NCBI RefSeq assembly: GCF_900496995.4
Contig: NC_044005.1
Span: 17,737,363-17,801,362 of the forward strand
DNA: 64,000 nucleotides
Direction of reading: 5' to 3'
DNA from: Aquila chrysaetos chrysaetos
Taxonomy: Eukaryota; Chordata; Aves; Accipitriformes; Accipitridae
Below, piece by piece: positions 1 to 12,757 of the stretch (its first letter is position 1; each line of letters starts with the position of its first letter). The notes under the pieces were generated by a model. That model worked only from the letters and a program-made list of their open reading frames with translations. It made no database searches and was not told where the DNA came from. A program made the position numbers and the translations under genes.

Positions 1-79
1 AGCAGAAGATGATGTAGCAGTATAAGTAACAGTGTGGAAAAGAGCATGGTCAGCTGAATGCAGCAGGGCTTCTGATTTT
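1..79 (+). other. Non-coding exon 1 (5' UTR) of serpin A, 5' end outside window
   Basis: The window opens inside a segment ending at a clean donor, GTAAGTACTG at 80-89. It aligns with the proximal exon 1 copy upstream of serpin C (about 45320-45396): both share an AGCAGAAG-like start, then a CAGTATAAGTAA / CAGTATGAGTAA block, then the same GTAAGTAC donor. By analogy with serpins B and D it is the untranslated first exon, spliced to the acceptor at 2841-2842. The promoter, including any HNF1-like site, would lie just left of the window. This is inferred from paralogue alignment; no transcript is available. Confidence 0.55.
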
Positions 80-2842
80 GTAAGTACTGCACATGTATTT
101 TTCTTAGAGCTTTGCAGATGATGCTTTCTGCGGTTGGTAGCATTTTCATGTTAGCTTAGTTTCATTTGCCTGCTTGTGACTTGGTTGTGTGCGAATGTTG
201 CAAGGAAATATTAATTAAGCAAACATGCAAGGGACCAGTGGGACCTCTTGTTCTGGAGGAATATGCTTAGCCTGAAATTAGAATAAAATAGCCTTTGAAG
301 TAATGGGGACTTATTAAGCAGTTGTTAAAGCAGAATGCTGATGAAATCACCTTTTAGGTTGGAAACAACCTTCACAGTGACTCAAAATTAGCATAATCCC
401 ACTAGTGACTGAACAACCAGGTCCAATTTATAAACTCTTCTGGTGACTTAACGTATAAAACAGCCACTGAATTGCTAAGGCCAGGCTCTCTAATTAGGAC
501 TGGGGTGAGTGTAGGGGGTGGGTGGAAGACCGCAATTTAAATTTAAGTATCGCTTTTATTCCTATGGGCAAACTAATCTGTGGTTTGGCAAAGAATTATT
601 TTCTGAATTTCCAATTTGCATATCAAAAATACAGCCCAGATTTAATAAAGCCTTTCCAGTTTCTTCAGCTTTGAAATGGTAACAAAAAAATATTTGTGGA
701 TGAAATTTTCTAATTTCAGAATATTGAATTTAATGTGATTAACATCTCTAAAGGGAAAAATATGTAGGGAAAACTTGATGACAATATTCAGTGTTTTCCA
801 GCTTCTGGTAGAAGTACTTCTTTAATATTTCTGTAGAGAACTGTGATACTAAGAGGAGTTTTTTTATCTGATCTGTTATAGTAGAAGTTAAAAACAGAGC
901 CATGCCTAATGTAAGCTTGCTGCAGAAAAAACATACTCTTTGCTTCAGAAATTCTTTGAAATTTAGGCTAAGCTCTGTTTGGACACAGGAAGTGGTCATG
1001 GACAGACAAAAATTATCCTCTTTTTCACTTAAGTGTGCAATATCTCAACTAGAGAAAAACAGCCTATGAAATGTTAAATAGCAAGTACTTTTGAAACACC
1101 TTCTGTATTACATGATTGCTTCACTTGTCTGCAGTACATAAGGGGGGGGGGGGGGGTTGGCTGGGAGGAAGAGGGAGAGTTCTGCTTAAAAGAGATGCAA
1201 ATAGTTGAATCATATTCCCATCTAGGGCTATACTCCATCTTTTGGTTTAAGGAAATTAAAATGTAGTGTTACCACTTCTTACTGCAGGTCACTGCAGTGG
1301 TCACTGTCTGCTCTCAGACATACTCAGCGTACTTAGATCCTAGCTAATATGAGAACACACAGCTAGTGTATACATTTGCTATAAAAACAAGAAAGACCAC
1401 CATACCAATAAAAAAAATAAAGCAACTGGTTAATCACCAAGAATCCTGGAACTTGGGCTGCCCTCAGAAGCTCTATTTAAATCTTGTTTAGATAGTAGAT
1501 ACAGTCATCTTTTACATCTGGCAATGAACACAGGACCAAGAGAACTTCACCTTAGCAGGACGAGGGAAAATGCATTCCTGGAAGAGAAGGATACAAACAG
1601 GCTGTGTTGGCTGGAAACCAGAAGAAGAAGAGTCATAACAGTAGAAAAGTTCTAGAAATGTTTTCACATAGAAGCTGCAAGGGCAAAAAGCTTCTTTTCA
1701 TAGATAGCTTGTTAGGTTTCTGAAGACAGTTTATATGAGATGCCTTCCCAGAATAGCAGGGAACTGAATTCAGTAAACTAGAGACTTGTTCCAGCTCCTG
1801 TGGAGTGCAGGAGGCTTATGTGAAGTATATCATGTCAGCATTAGGAGAACAAGCGTAATGAAGAAACTTGTCATCTCCAAGGGCATTAATCTGAGTGTCT
1901 TTTGATTTCCAAATGGGATCTGTGCTCCTCTTTTCCTCTTGGACCCAGGTCCTTCCTCTGTCTCTAGAGGGAGCCACACATCCCACACAGGTTAACCCAT
2001 GGTAAGGGGCAAACCACCATTTAACAAGTTACAAACACTTGTTGCAGCCCCCCAAAAGGAGGGTCCACTCATCCAAAACATCCAAACATGCTTCTTATTA
2101 CCTGGTGCAAACCTGCTGCTTCCCACATGTCTTTATGCCCACTTCTGAGTGCCCTGCTGCCATGCCACAGGATGCCCCAGGCTTTTGCCTTGAATTTTGC
2201 CTTGAAGTTTATGTAGATCCATCACTTATCAGCTGTGGCCAATGACTGGCCATGTGAGTAACTCACCATGAAGGAAACAGGGGCGTGATTTTAACAAGCA
2301 CCAGATAGTCCGTGACAGCCATCTGTCCGTGTGCTGCTGCCCTGATGAAAGGGAGGAAATTTATTCCACTTCCAGTGAGAAATGAGCTGCCTCACATTTC
2401 CTCACATTTACCGAACTGCATTTGGGCAGGTACTGTGGAGTATTTGACGTCTTTGAAACCCACACCCTGTCTTACCTCATGGTAACTTGTTTGTTTAGAT
2501 GTACCCTATAGGAGACAATGATCCAAGGAAGATAATGTCATTGTTAATGGAGATTATTATGGACTTTGGCTCTATACTTGCCAAGGAAGAAGAGAATTGC
2601 CTTTTCAGGGCAGTTACAATGGAATGTTGTGGTTTTATTATGCCTGACATTTTAGTTTATAATTTGGTTGAATTTATTAATGACATTTATCATTGTGTCC
2701 ATGGGCACTTTAAATATCCTATGTACATTAGATCTTTACATTTGCACTATATAGTATTTATGCTAACAAACTATTCATTATTTCTTACTACCAAGATCAT
2801 CATTACCATATGTTCATCTAATGACTGTTTATTTTGTGACAG
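80..2842 (+). other. Intron 1 of serpin A
   Basis: This 2.76-kb stretch separates the exon 1 donor from the exon 2 acceptor (...TTGTGACAG). It is AT-rich and contains a run of 15 G at 1142-1156. Short ORFs here, such as 2039-2245 and 2499-2852, resemble no family I recognise and are probably chance. Confidence 0.5.
1142..1156 (+). repeat. poly(G) tract, 15 nt
   Basis: Uninterrupted G15 in intron 1 of serpin A, followed by TTGGCTGGGAGG. It is likely length-unstable and could form a quadruplex on the + strand. No function is implied. Confidence 0.9.
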
Positions 2843-2859
2843 AATAATTTGAAAAGAAG

Positions 2860-5800
2860 ATGAAGTATCTCCTGTGCCTGTGTTTACTCCTTGCTGTTCT
2901 TTGTGCCATAACCCATTGCCACCATGAAGACATTTGCCTTGAAGTCAGTAATACTAATCTGCGTGATGGAACAGAAAATTTATTAACACATAACTGTAAC
3001 AAGCAAGTTTCTAACTATGCAGATTTTGTATTTAGATTTTACAAGCAGGCTATATCAAAAGAAGCTGATAAAAATGTTTTCTTTTCTCCCGTGAGCATCT
3101 CCACTGCCTTTGCCATGCTGGCTATTGGTGCTAAGTCAACAACCCTGTCTCAGATTTTTGAAGGACTGGGCTTTGACGGTCTGACTGAGATTCGCATGCA
3201 TGATATACACAAAAGTTTTCATAAAGTTTTAGCAGTACTGAACTGTACTGACGTTAACATCACATTAAATATAGGGAATGCCCTTTTTACAGCTATTGGG
3301 TATAAACCACAGGAGACATTTTTACAAAATACCAGACAATTTTATGATGCAGAATTTTTTTCTAGCAATTTCAATAAACCAGAAGAAGCTAAGAAGCAAA
3401 TCAATAAATATGTAGAGGAGAAAACCAAGGGGAAAATTCCTGAATTAATTGGTCATCTTGATGCAAGTACTGTATTGGTTCTTGTTAACTACATTTATTT
3501 TAAAGGTAAGATATTTAACATAATTTTCCAATAGGTGATTTTGATGCAAACCAAAAATTATAGGGAACTCTTGATGATTTATTAGCAGAGTGACTATTTA
3601 GGAAAGAGCTAAACTGTGCAGGATCTTCAAAGTAAAGATTAGATCTGGCCAAAAGCAGGGCATCTGATTGTTGAGAAACACTGATTGTTTGATTTTGGCC
3701 CAGTTTGCCTGAAAGCTGTGGACAGAGAAGTCCCACTCTAGTGGACTGCCTCATAGACAGGGACCCATTGCATGCAGTCTCTCTGGTCTGAGGGCATAAT
3801 GACTGAAGATGTTTCCAAGATCTCTGTGCTGACTGTATATGCCAGTCAAACTTAGGGGACTGACATCCTTGCACTTCCAGAGTCCCCAGTATTATGGTAG
3901 ATCTACTAGCTATGCTGCATGAAAACTTGGGACATAGCATTTTGAGGGCCTGTGCTTCTGGAGCCCTGCTTGAATGTTAGGATCCTTTATTCTGCTGACA
4001 AATTCCTCACCAGGCTGAGTGCAGTCATCTTGCGTCGGGTATGGCCTAACAGGAAAGGCATAACAAGATCTTGTGGCTGAATGTATAAGTGGTTGAATTT
4101 AAATTACATAAAAGGCACAGGTGATGGGAACATATGGCTACAACAGAAGGAGGACTCTCTCAAGTGGTCCTCATCAACCTTTGGTTGTTTTTCAGCAAGA
4201 CAGGACTTACACTAACTATGCTGGACTTACTGCACAGCTAAAATGCTTTATTGTGTGTTATGCAGGACATTGAAGTGATTTAGTGATCCTCTTCTCCCAT
4301 AAACAGCCCTCCAACATCCTAACATTTAAGTTGGTCTGATTTGTATCAGCCATTTTTTATGATCTTCACAAATTTGAGTGCAACATCTTCTCTCTTCCTC
4401 CATTAGCTGCCTGGGAAAAGCCTTTTGATTCTTTGCATACATATGAGGATGATTTTTTTGTGAACACAAATGTATCTGTTAGAGTCAACATGATGCAGCG
4501 TGACAGTAACTATGACAGTTACTACGACCAGGATCTCTCTTGCGAGGTGGTAGAGCTGCCTTACCAGGGCACTGCACGAGCATTGCTCATTCTGCCTGAT
4601 GATGGAAAGATGAAGCAAGTGGAAGATGCTCTCTCCAAGGAAACTGTTTGTAAATGGGATAACAGACTTGTGACCAGGTAACTCTAGATAGATGGATTAC
4701 TGTATTTGAGGACACATCATTATTTTTAAGAGAAAGCATTAATTTCAGATCACCTCCTCCTGGATATAATGTCCTGATTTCATAAAGCGGAGTTTTAAGC
4801 AATTCCCAAGATGAGTCAGAGCAGACCATAATTGACAAGCAACTGCAGGCTTTCTGACCTGACAGAAGGGGACACAGCATTGTAACAACTGCCTCAAGAC
4901 TTGCTTGGCTACCTTTTGGCTACCATACCTCTTCTTTCATGGTGCTAACAATTCATTCGCTTCAATGTGTCTTAGATTTTATCCTCCTTTTCCCTTCTTT
5001 TAGCCTTTCCACAGTTGGTCTGCTTACTCTCTGTAGCCCTCTAGCCACAAAAAACATAGCTGTGTTTGTGGCACTGGGATGAAAGAGTGGTAATGAAGAA
5101 ATTAGTTTATTTTTTTTAAAATCAAAGAGATAATGTAGGTACAGATGCTAAAATTGCTCAGGGTATATAAAAGCTACCATCAAACAAATTAGCAATCAAA
5201 AGAATGCTTTCAAGTGTCACTGAATTGCATACTATCCAGTGTGCTGGCTGAAACAAGGCTGCAATGCTTCACTGCTGTTTCGTTTTCTTTGTTCAACAGG
5301 AGATTAGACCTGCGGTTACCAAAGATTTCTATTAGTGGGTCTTATGATGTTAAAAACCTCTTCCAGGAAATGGGCATTACTGAAGTATTCTCTAGTAATG
5401 CTGATCTGTCTGGAATTAGTGGCAGCCGTAATCTTCGGGTTTCACAAGTAAGTGAGCAGACGGAGCTGTTAATGGGGAGGTGGTTGGTTGCTCTGATCAA
5501 TTATATCTGGGGTTTTTAAAGACTTGCTTTCCCTCCTTGTCCTACTGAAGTTATAAGTAAAAACTCACAATGACATGTAGGGGCTTGCTTAGTAGTTGTG
5601 CTTTTCTACAGAGAGGGTCTGCTATCCCACCTTTGTATTATTTTAATATTATTATTAAAAGGCTGGATATTAAGTACATAGAAATGTTGGACAAGATCTT
5701 AAATGATTTCTTGGCACTGGAATATGATTGCTTAGATAAGATTGTGTCAGGTAAATTATAAGAGAGGAGTATATTATGATATTTGTGTGGATTAGTACCT

Positions 5801-6476
5801 AATTTTTTAATATCCTCAAAGTTTCCAAGAAACAACCAGTTTGCAGTAGCAGAATTTCTCCATGTCAGTTTAAACTATGTTTTAATGTGGCAAAGATGCC
5901 AAATACTGCCCCTGTATTAGCATTTAAATAGCAGTCTTCCATTAACCTTGGAATAACAGAGAAAGTGTTGCTAGAGGAAGTCCAAACCATCTAAGAAAAC
6001 AAACCAGCAAGTACATGGGCTGTTACTGTCCCCCTCCACTCAGCACTGGTGAAGCTGCATTTACAGTGTGTCCATTTTTATTTTTGGCTCTCCCCATTCA
6101 GTCCTGACGTGGAGAACATTCCTGTTGCAGGCTATTTGAGATTTACCATACAATAAAGTTTTGTCCACTGGTTTTTATCACTCCTTTAGTCTGCTAAATA
6201 TTCCATAAAAAGAGAGTTTATCTTCACCTCCTGCTTGCTGTCCCATATATAAACCATAGCGTTTGCTCCTTTCCCCTGCAGGCAATTCACAAGGCCCTGC
6301 TGGAAGTTAATGAGGCTGGAACTGAGGCTGCAGGAGCCACCGCCATAATTGTTACCAGAGTTCTGCATCCTTCTGTTACCATCAAATTCAACAGGCCCTT
6401 CCTTATCTTGATTTCTGACAAAGAAACCAGCACCACACTTTTCATGGGGAAAATTGTCAATCCTACTAAGAAGTAA
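2860..6476 (+). CDS. Serpin A: clade A serpin (alpha-1-antitrypsin/antichymotrypsin-like), 419 aa, four coding exons
   Basis: Coding exons are 2860-3505, 4407-4677, 5300-5447 and 6282-6476, all with GT-AG introns and phases 1, 2, 0. The sum is 419 codons plus TAA, the usual clade A length. ATG 2860 follows the acceptor at 2841-2842 by 17 nt and opens a signal peptide (MKYLLCLCLLLAVLCA). Serpin landmarks: SNYADFVFRFYKQ near residue 51, VNYIYFK at the end of exon 2, WEKPF at the start of exon 3, ISGSYDVKNLF in exon 4, ADLSGI, and FNRPF at 391-395. The hinge (366-374, EAGTEAAGA) is intact, so inhibition of a protease is expected. Counting 17 residues from Glu366 puts P1 at Val382, with Arg381 at P2 and Leu383 at P1'. 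Two unusual cysteines (26 and 46) lie in the N-terminal extension. It is the most divergent member here. Product secreted; target unknown. Confidence 0.93.
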
Positions 6477-9400
6477 TTGCTGAGTTATTGGGCATACTGG
6501 TATTCGGCATGAGTTATAATGGCTACAGTGTTTGCACATATGGGCTAGCCAGTGCTAGCCACTACCCTCTGATTGAGGGATATTCAGAAGTAAATGAGGA
6601 ATTTCCTTATCAAATTAATAAGCAAAAAAATTGTAAAAAAAACCCCAACAACTGACAGTTTTTCAATGTAATAGTTTCCCTAGTTGAGTAATTCAAGTTA
6701 TTAACACATTTTCCAAATTTTCCTTGGAAGACAGTTTTTTGTAAAGTCTGCTGTTATTTTTACAAGTGAATTCTCTCTGCTAAGTGGTTTTGTCCAGACT
6801 GTTTTCAGGTCTGGATTACTCACCAAAAGCTTTATCCCAACAGGTAACAAGTCCCTCACAATTCCATTACATCTTCTCCAGGACTTGCTGATGATCGGTA
6901 GTCACCTGAGCTGGTCCCTACAGAGTCCTTTCTTCCTTATGTAGCTCTTTGCTGCCTAGGCCATTGCTGTTTACCCTCAACCAACCTGTTCTTTCTCACA
7001 TGTTCCAACTCTTTGCCTAGGACGTCTTAAAGAAACATTGACAAAAAAGATAAAATCCCTGAGACAATAGACTTATTCTGCTGTAACACTCACTGTAAGT
7101 GTCTTTTTGCAGTTCACAGGGTCAGCAAAAAACTTTGAGAGACAGTGACATTAGGCATGAACTGTCAAAGAGGTGTCCTGCGACAATGTCATCCATGAAT
7201 TTTTGCTATGGCTGATGAATAAAATAAACATTGTCATTTAAATCCATCACTTAAGGACTGACTCCAGTCTCTTCCTATCATTTTATAAATCTTTTAAAAT
7301 CCACAAAAAATTTCAGTCACCCTTATTAACATAGCAGGGTGTCTGTAAAATACGTTTTAAACACTGTTAAATGAGTCCAACTTTTCTCATATGGAGATGG
7401 TGATTCTTTGTATTCTCTCCTTATGTGCCTGCTTGGGTAAAATCTGTTTTCAAGAAACACATAAACACTCTCTTGCTGTTGTGGGTCTGCAGATCACCCA
7501 CTCTTACTGCAGTGGAGCACTGGGGCCCAGTGCTCAGCCTTGCTGAACTCTATATGAACCCTTTATGGCACAGCTGCTGCCTCAAGGAGAGGCTGACTCC
7601 TGCTTTGACAGCTGCTCTCTCACTACACTGCTTTGACTCGTGCCATTGCATATTGACCCTTGATAAATTTTTTGCAAGTGGAGTTTAGTCCCTGTCCCTG
7701 GGAAGATGATACTCCTGAATGTACATTGCTCATTCCTACAGTGGTCCTGGCAATGTGCTGTAAGCACTGCAAAGGAGATGCAAGCCCCAAATCCACAAAC
7801 AAGCCTCCCACCCCTGACATCTCTCTGGCCCTCTGACCTGTTCTCCCAAACTTGGTCCACCCTGCACAGAGGTGCTTTATTGAGACTCATCAGTGCTTGT
7901 AGCATGGGTTTGGTGTATGGGAGGCTATGCTTCTGACTCAGGGGGACTTGGAGACTGCTGCCTTGTACAAGTCCCTTTGCTCCAAGCAGCAAGAACTCAA
8001 TAGAAGCCCTGAGCTATTGCTTCTGCTACGGCAAGATACCATCACTCAGTGGACTGGGAGATACCACACCTCTGTGCAAAGCAGCGGCTTTTACAGAGTT
8101 GAGATCAATGATAACTTGCTGTGGTGTGAGGCAGCCTGTTCTGTGGTGGCTGAACAAACTCAACAAGAGCTGGGAGCAGCTCCAGTGAGATCCCATCCTG
8201 ATAAATCTGTGCACTGGTGCTGAAGGTAGGACGGTGAGATTTTTATCAGTGGGGTGGCAGAAAAACAGGTTCTTGGCCTATTGCTAAAGGGAAAGAGGTT
8301 AGGAAAAATCTCATGGTTGCTAGGACAGAGCAGAGGCTTTGGGAAATAACACATGAAGCAACTTCCTGCCCCATCTACCTCCCAGGCCTTTGCTTTTGAG
8401 AATAGAGCCAAGGAACTGCAGGAGGAGAGCTGCGGGAGTTTTCACACTGGAGTTTGAGCAGTGACTTCTTCTGGCAAAAGTATCAAACAGGGCACCTTTG
8501 AATGCTGGATGGGTTTGAGATGTATCTACCAAGATGTGGAGCATCACCACAGTTGTCCTCCAGCAGAGGAGCTTCACGCTCCAGACCAGCCAGGTTGGCC
8601 TGAGCTGTGGCAGGGACCTGGAGTGGGAAGAGGGATCATCCGAAATCTCTCTGGAAGGGGAGGATGTGGGGACGACAGGAAACAAATTAGTCTTGTGCCA
8701 TACATACGTGGAAGGCACAAAAATGCCTGTAGTTCACAGTATGGAGATCCATAGAGCCTGGGGACTGAACATACCTGGCTGATGCTGCTCTCAGCACAGT
8801 CCTAATGAAATTCTTTAGGAACTGGACAATTCTGCAAATTTTTTTATGGACAGAGGGGGCAAACTGTCCTAATTCCAAGAAAATCTAATTTCATTGGTCT
8901 GCCTTGCATCATTTGTTCTTGTTGCTTTTGTCTGTCTTAATATGTGGTAGGGAACATTCTTCATGTTATTTAGTTGGATTAATGGTAGAGAAGGAAAGGA
9001 AGGATTCTGATAGACATAAGCTGAAATTTTCATTTAGGGATTGTGTGTTCATTATATCTGTGGTAAACACATGTAATTTTTGGTTTCTTTCATTCATCTG
9101 TGGGTGACTTTATTAACACCCTTTAATCTTCCACTACAACAAAACCAGACCTGATTAGGACAGCTTAATCCCACACATGCATTCTCTCAATCCATGGGAC
9201 ACCTGGATCCAAACTAAGCCCTGAAAGAGAACTAGAGCTTCTTTATACCCTACTAAGTGTTGTCCACCTTACTTCCTGCAGTGGCAGTCAGCAGAAGGGG
9301 ATAACACAGATTACAGTGGAGTGTGTGGCCCCCTATCATAAACATCCAAAATAAATAACCTGCAGTTGGGTCCGTTAGCCCTGACCTGACGTTTACAGGA

Positions 9401-10289
9401 AGCTCTGAGGAAAAAGACTTACCTAAAGATAGCATATCTCAGCTGAGAACCCTGTGAAGGAAGATGGACCCACTGGACTGGGTCCCTGAAAGGCAGCCTA
9501 GCTGTGGCCCAGCAGGTCTGAGTGCCAGACTTCTCCTGGCAGCCTCTGAGCCATGTGGGAGACGGTAAGTTTGTTCTATCTGACCTTGTTTATGGTCCAC
9601 TGGGACTCCGTTTGCTGATGGGATAGCTTCTGTCAGTAAAGCTCTGTTTGCTTTGCCCCATGGCAGAATCCATGTAGTATGCTGTCACAAACCATGAAGC
9701 AGTGGGATTGCAAGGCTAATGTGGTATGTGTCCAATGCATTTTTACCCTTCATCAGTAAGTAAAGAAGCTGACTCAATGCCAAAAGGCACAAAGCAATCA
9801 AATAATCTCAGAAACACTAGTTGCTCACATAAGCCCTGCTATTCAGATGCTACAAGTACTTTGGACTTTCCTTTCTCATTCCCAGCTATGCAGTTTGAAC
9901 CTCAACCCTGATGTCTGGAGAACTTGCCCTTGAATGTGTACACCAGCCCTCTCCCCACAGTTATGTCATCCGTTCATCCCTTGATCGCTGCTACTATTAC
10001 AAGGAAATGGGAATTCACCCAAATGTAAGCCAACCCTATTCTAATTGTTTCAGTAGATTCAGTACAACAAAAGCAGCAGGCTTTTTCCTGTACTCACACT
10101 CATTTCAAGCAGAGAATCACCAAGCTCTTAAAAACCAGATGATTATGATAGTTCCTGGGAAGGGTGGTTTTTGACTGTGGATTCTGAGAACCAAGAGTAC
10201 CTTTATGGCAGCTACAAGGCAGTCTCAGTGCCTCACGACCCAGCTCATCTTTGAAGAGTCAGACGATATATTCTATAAGCAGAGGGGAC
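6477..10289. other. 3' UTR of serpin A and intergenic sequence, nothing else supported
   Basis: After the serpin A stop the sequence is mixed-composition intergenic DNA. The part at 7400-8800 is richer in GC and gives several overlapping short ORFs on both strands (for example 7582-7992 minus and 8320-8718 minus). None shows a family motif, and open frames on both strands of the same DNA argue for chance. I see no repeat family or RNA gene. Confidence 0.5.
7218..7223 (+). promoter_or_regulatory. Candidate polyadenylation signal for serpin A
   Basis: AATAAA within TGATGAATAAAATAAAC, about 740 nt past the serpin A stop. No closer AATAAA was seen downstream of the stop. The assignment rests on position only. 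Confidence 0.35.
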
Positions 10290-12757
10290 AAATCTCACAA
10301 GGACTAGCCCTTGTTCTTGTCGGGGACTTGAACTTACCAGGTGTCTGCTGGAAATACAATACAGCAGAGAGGAGATGGTCTAGGAGGTTCCTGGAGTGTG
10401 TGGAAGATAATTTCCTGACACAGCTGGTGAATGAGGCAACTAGGGAAGGTGCCCTGCTGGACCTGTTGTTTGCAAACAGAGGAGGACTTGTGGGTGATGT
10501 GATGGTTGGAAACCATCTTGGGCATAGTGATCACGAAATGATAGAGTTTTCGATTCTTGGAGAAGTATGGAAGGGGGTTAGCAGAACTGCCACCTTGGCC
10601 TTCTGGAGGGCAGACTTTGGCCTGTTTAAGAGACTGGTTGATAGAGTCCTTTGGGAGGCAGTCCTAAAGGGCAAAGGAGTCCAGGAAGTCAGGACATTCT
10701 TTAAGAAGGAAATCTTAAAGGTGCAGGAGCAGGCTGACCCCATGTGCTGAAAGATGAGCTGGCAGGGAAGACCGGCCTGGTTGAACAGAGAGCTTTGGCT
10801 GGAACTCAGTGAAAAAAAGAGAGTTTATGACATTTGGAAGAAGGCGCAGGCAACTCAAGAGGACTGGCAAGGATGTTGTGAGGTTATGCAGGGAGAAAAT
10901 TAGAAGGCCCAAAGCCCAGCTAGAACTTAATCTGGCTACTGCCATAAAAGACAATAAAAAAAGTTTCTATAAATACATGAGCAAGAAAAGGAGGGCAAAG
11001 GAGAATCTGCATCCTGTATTGGATGTGGGGGGAAACATAGTGACAAAGGAAGAGCAGAAGGCCGAGGTACTTAATGCCTTCTTTGCCTCAGTCTTTAATA
11101 GTAAGACCAGTTGTTCTCTGGGTACCCAGCCCCCTGAGCTGGAAGGCAGGGACGGGGAGCAGCATGAAGCCCCCATAATCCAAGGGGAAATGGTTAGTGA
11201 CCTGCTACACCACTTAGACACACACAAGTCTATGGGGCTGGATGGGATCCACCCAAGGGTACTGAGGCAGCAGGCCAAAGTGCTCACCAAGCCACTTTCC
11301 ATCATTTACCAGCTAACCGGGGAGGTCCCAGTTGACTGGAGGTTAGCAAATGTGATGCCCATCTACAAGAAGGGCCGGAAGGAGGATGTGGGGAACTACA
11401 GGTCTGTCAGTCTGACCTCGGTGCCAGGGAAGGCTATGGAGCAGATCATGTTGAGTGCCATCACGTGGCACATTCAGGACAACCAGGTGATCAGGCCCAG
11501 TCTGCATGGGTTTATGAAAGGCAGGTCCTGCTTGACTAACCTGATCTCCTTCTATGACAAGGTGACCCGCTTAGTGGATGAGGGAAAGGCCGTGGATATT
11601 GTCTACCTAGACATCAATAAAGCCTTTGACACCGTTTCCCACAGCATTCTCCTGGAGAAACTGGTTGCTCATGGCTTGGACGGGCGTACCCTTTGCTGGG
11701 TAAAACTCTGGCTGGATGGCTGGGCCCAAAGAGTGGTGGTGAATGGAGTTAAATCCAGTTGACAGACAGTCACAGGTGGTGTTCCCCAAGGCTCAGTACT
11801 GGGGCCAGTTCTGTTTAATATCTTTATCAACGATCTGGATGAGGGGATCGAGTGCACCCTCAGTAAGTTTGCAGAGGACACCAAGTTGGGCAGGAGTGTT
11901 GATCTGCTTGACGAAGGAAGGCTCGACAGAGGGATCTGGACAGGCTGGATCAATGGGCCGAGGCCAATTGTGTGAGGTTCAACAAGGCCAAGTGCCGGGT
12001 CGTGCGCTTGGGTCACAACCACCCCATGCAACCCTACAGGTGTGGGGAAGAGTGGCTGGAAAGCTGCCTGGCAGAAAAGGACCTGTTGGTCAACAGCCAG
12101 CTGAATATGAGCCAGCAGTGTGCCCAGGTGCCAAGAAGGCCAACGGCATCCTGGCCCGTATCAGAAATAGTGTGGCCAGCAGGAGCAGGGAAGTGATCGT
12201 CCCCCTGTACTCCGCACTGGTGAGGCCGCACCTGGAGTACTGTGTTCAGTTTTGGGCCCCTCACTACAGGAAAGACATTGAGGTGCTGGAGCGTGTCCAG
12301 AGAAGGGCAACCAAGCTGGTGAGGGGCCTGGAGCACAAGTCTGATGAGGAGCGGCTGAGGGAGCTGGGGCTGTTTAGTCTGGAGAAAAGGAGGCTGAGGG
12401 GAGACCTTCTTGCTCTCTACAACTGCCTGAAAGGAGGCTGTAGCGAGGTGGGTGTTGGTCTCTTCTCCCAAGTAACAAGCGATCGGACAAGAGGAAATGG
12501 CCTCAAGTTGCACCAGGGGAGGTTTAGATTGGATATTAGGAAACATTTCTTCACCGAAAGGGTTTTCAAGCATTGGAACAGGCTGCCCAGGGAAGTGGCT
12601 GAGTCACCATCCCTGGAGGTATTTAAAAGACATGTAGATGTGGTGCTTGGGGACATGGTTTAGTGGTGGACATGGCAGTGTGAGGTTGATGGTTGGACTC
12701 GATGATCTTATAGGTCTTTTCCACCCTAAATGATTCTATGACTCTGTGATTCTATGA
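10290..12757 (+). mobile_element. CR1 LINE, 5'-truncated, ORF2 broken
   Basis: This is a long avian CR1 copy. From about 10310 it encodes the C-terminal endonuclease region (VLVGDLNLPGVCW, then HLGHSDHEMIEF). ORF2 is interrupted near 10747 (TGA and frame change). It continues from 10809 as reverse transcriptase (GLDGIHPRVLRQ, IYKKGRKEDVGNYRSVSLTS, LDINKAFDTVSH). A TGA at 11761-11763 stops this frame just before the [11 protein letters not shown] block. A further shift near 11870 leads into the C-terminal part ([18 protein letters not shown]), closing near 12663. The 3' end (GTTGGACTCGATGATCTTA, then ATTCTATGA-type octamers at 12730-12757) is the canonical CR1 terminus. The 5' boundary is uncertain; 10205-10290 might also belong. 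It is a dead copy: several independent lesions. Confidence 0.9.

Noticed and set aside
7582-8754. Cluster of 60-136-codon ORFs on both strands
   Set aside because: GC-richer sequence gives overlapping frames on both strands with no motif or splice structure.
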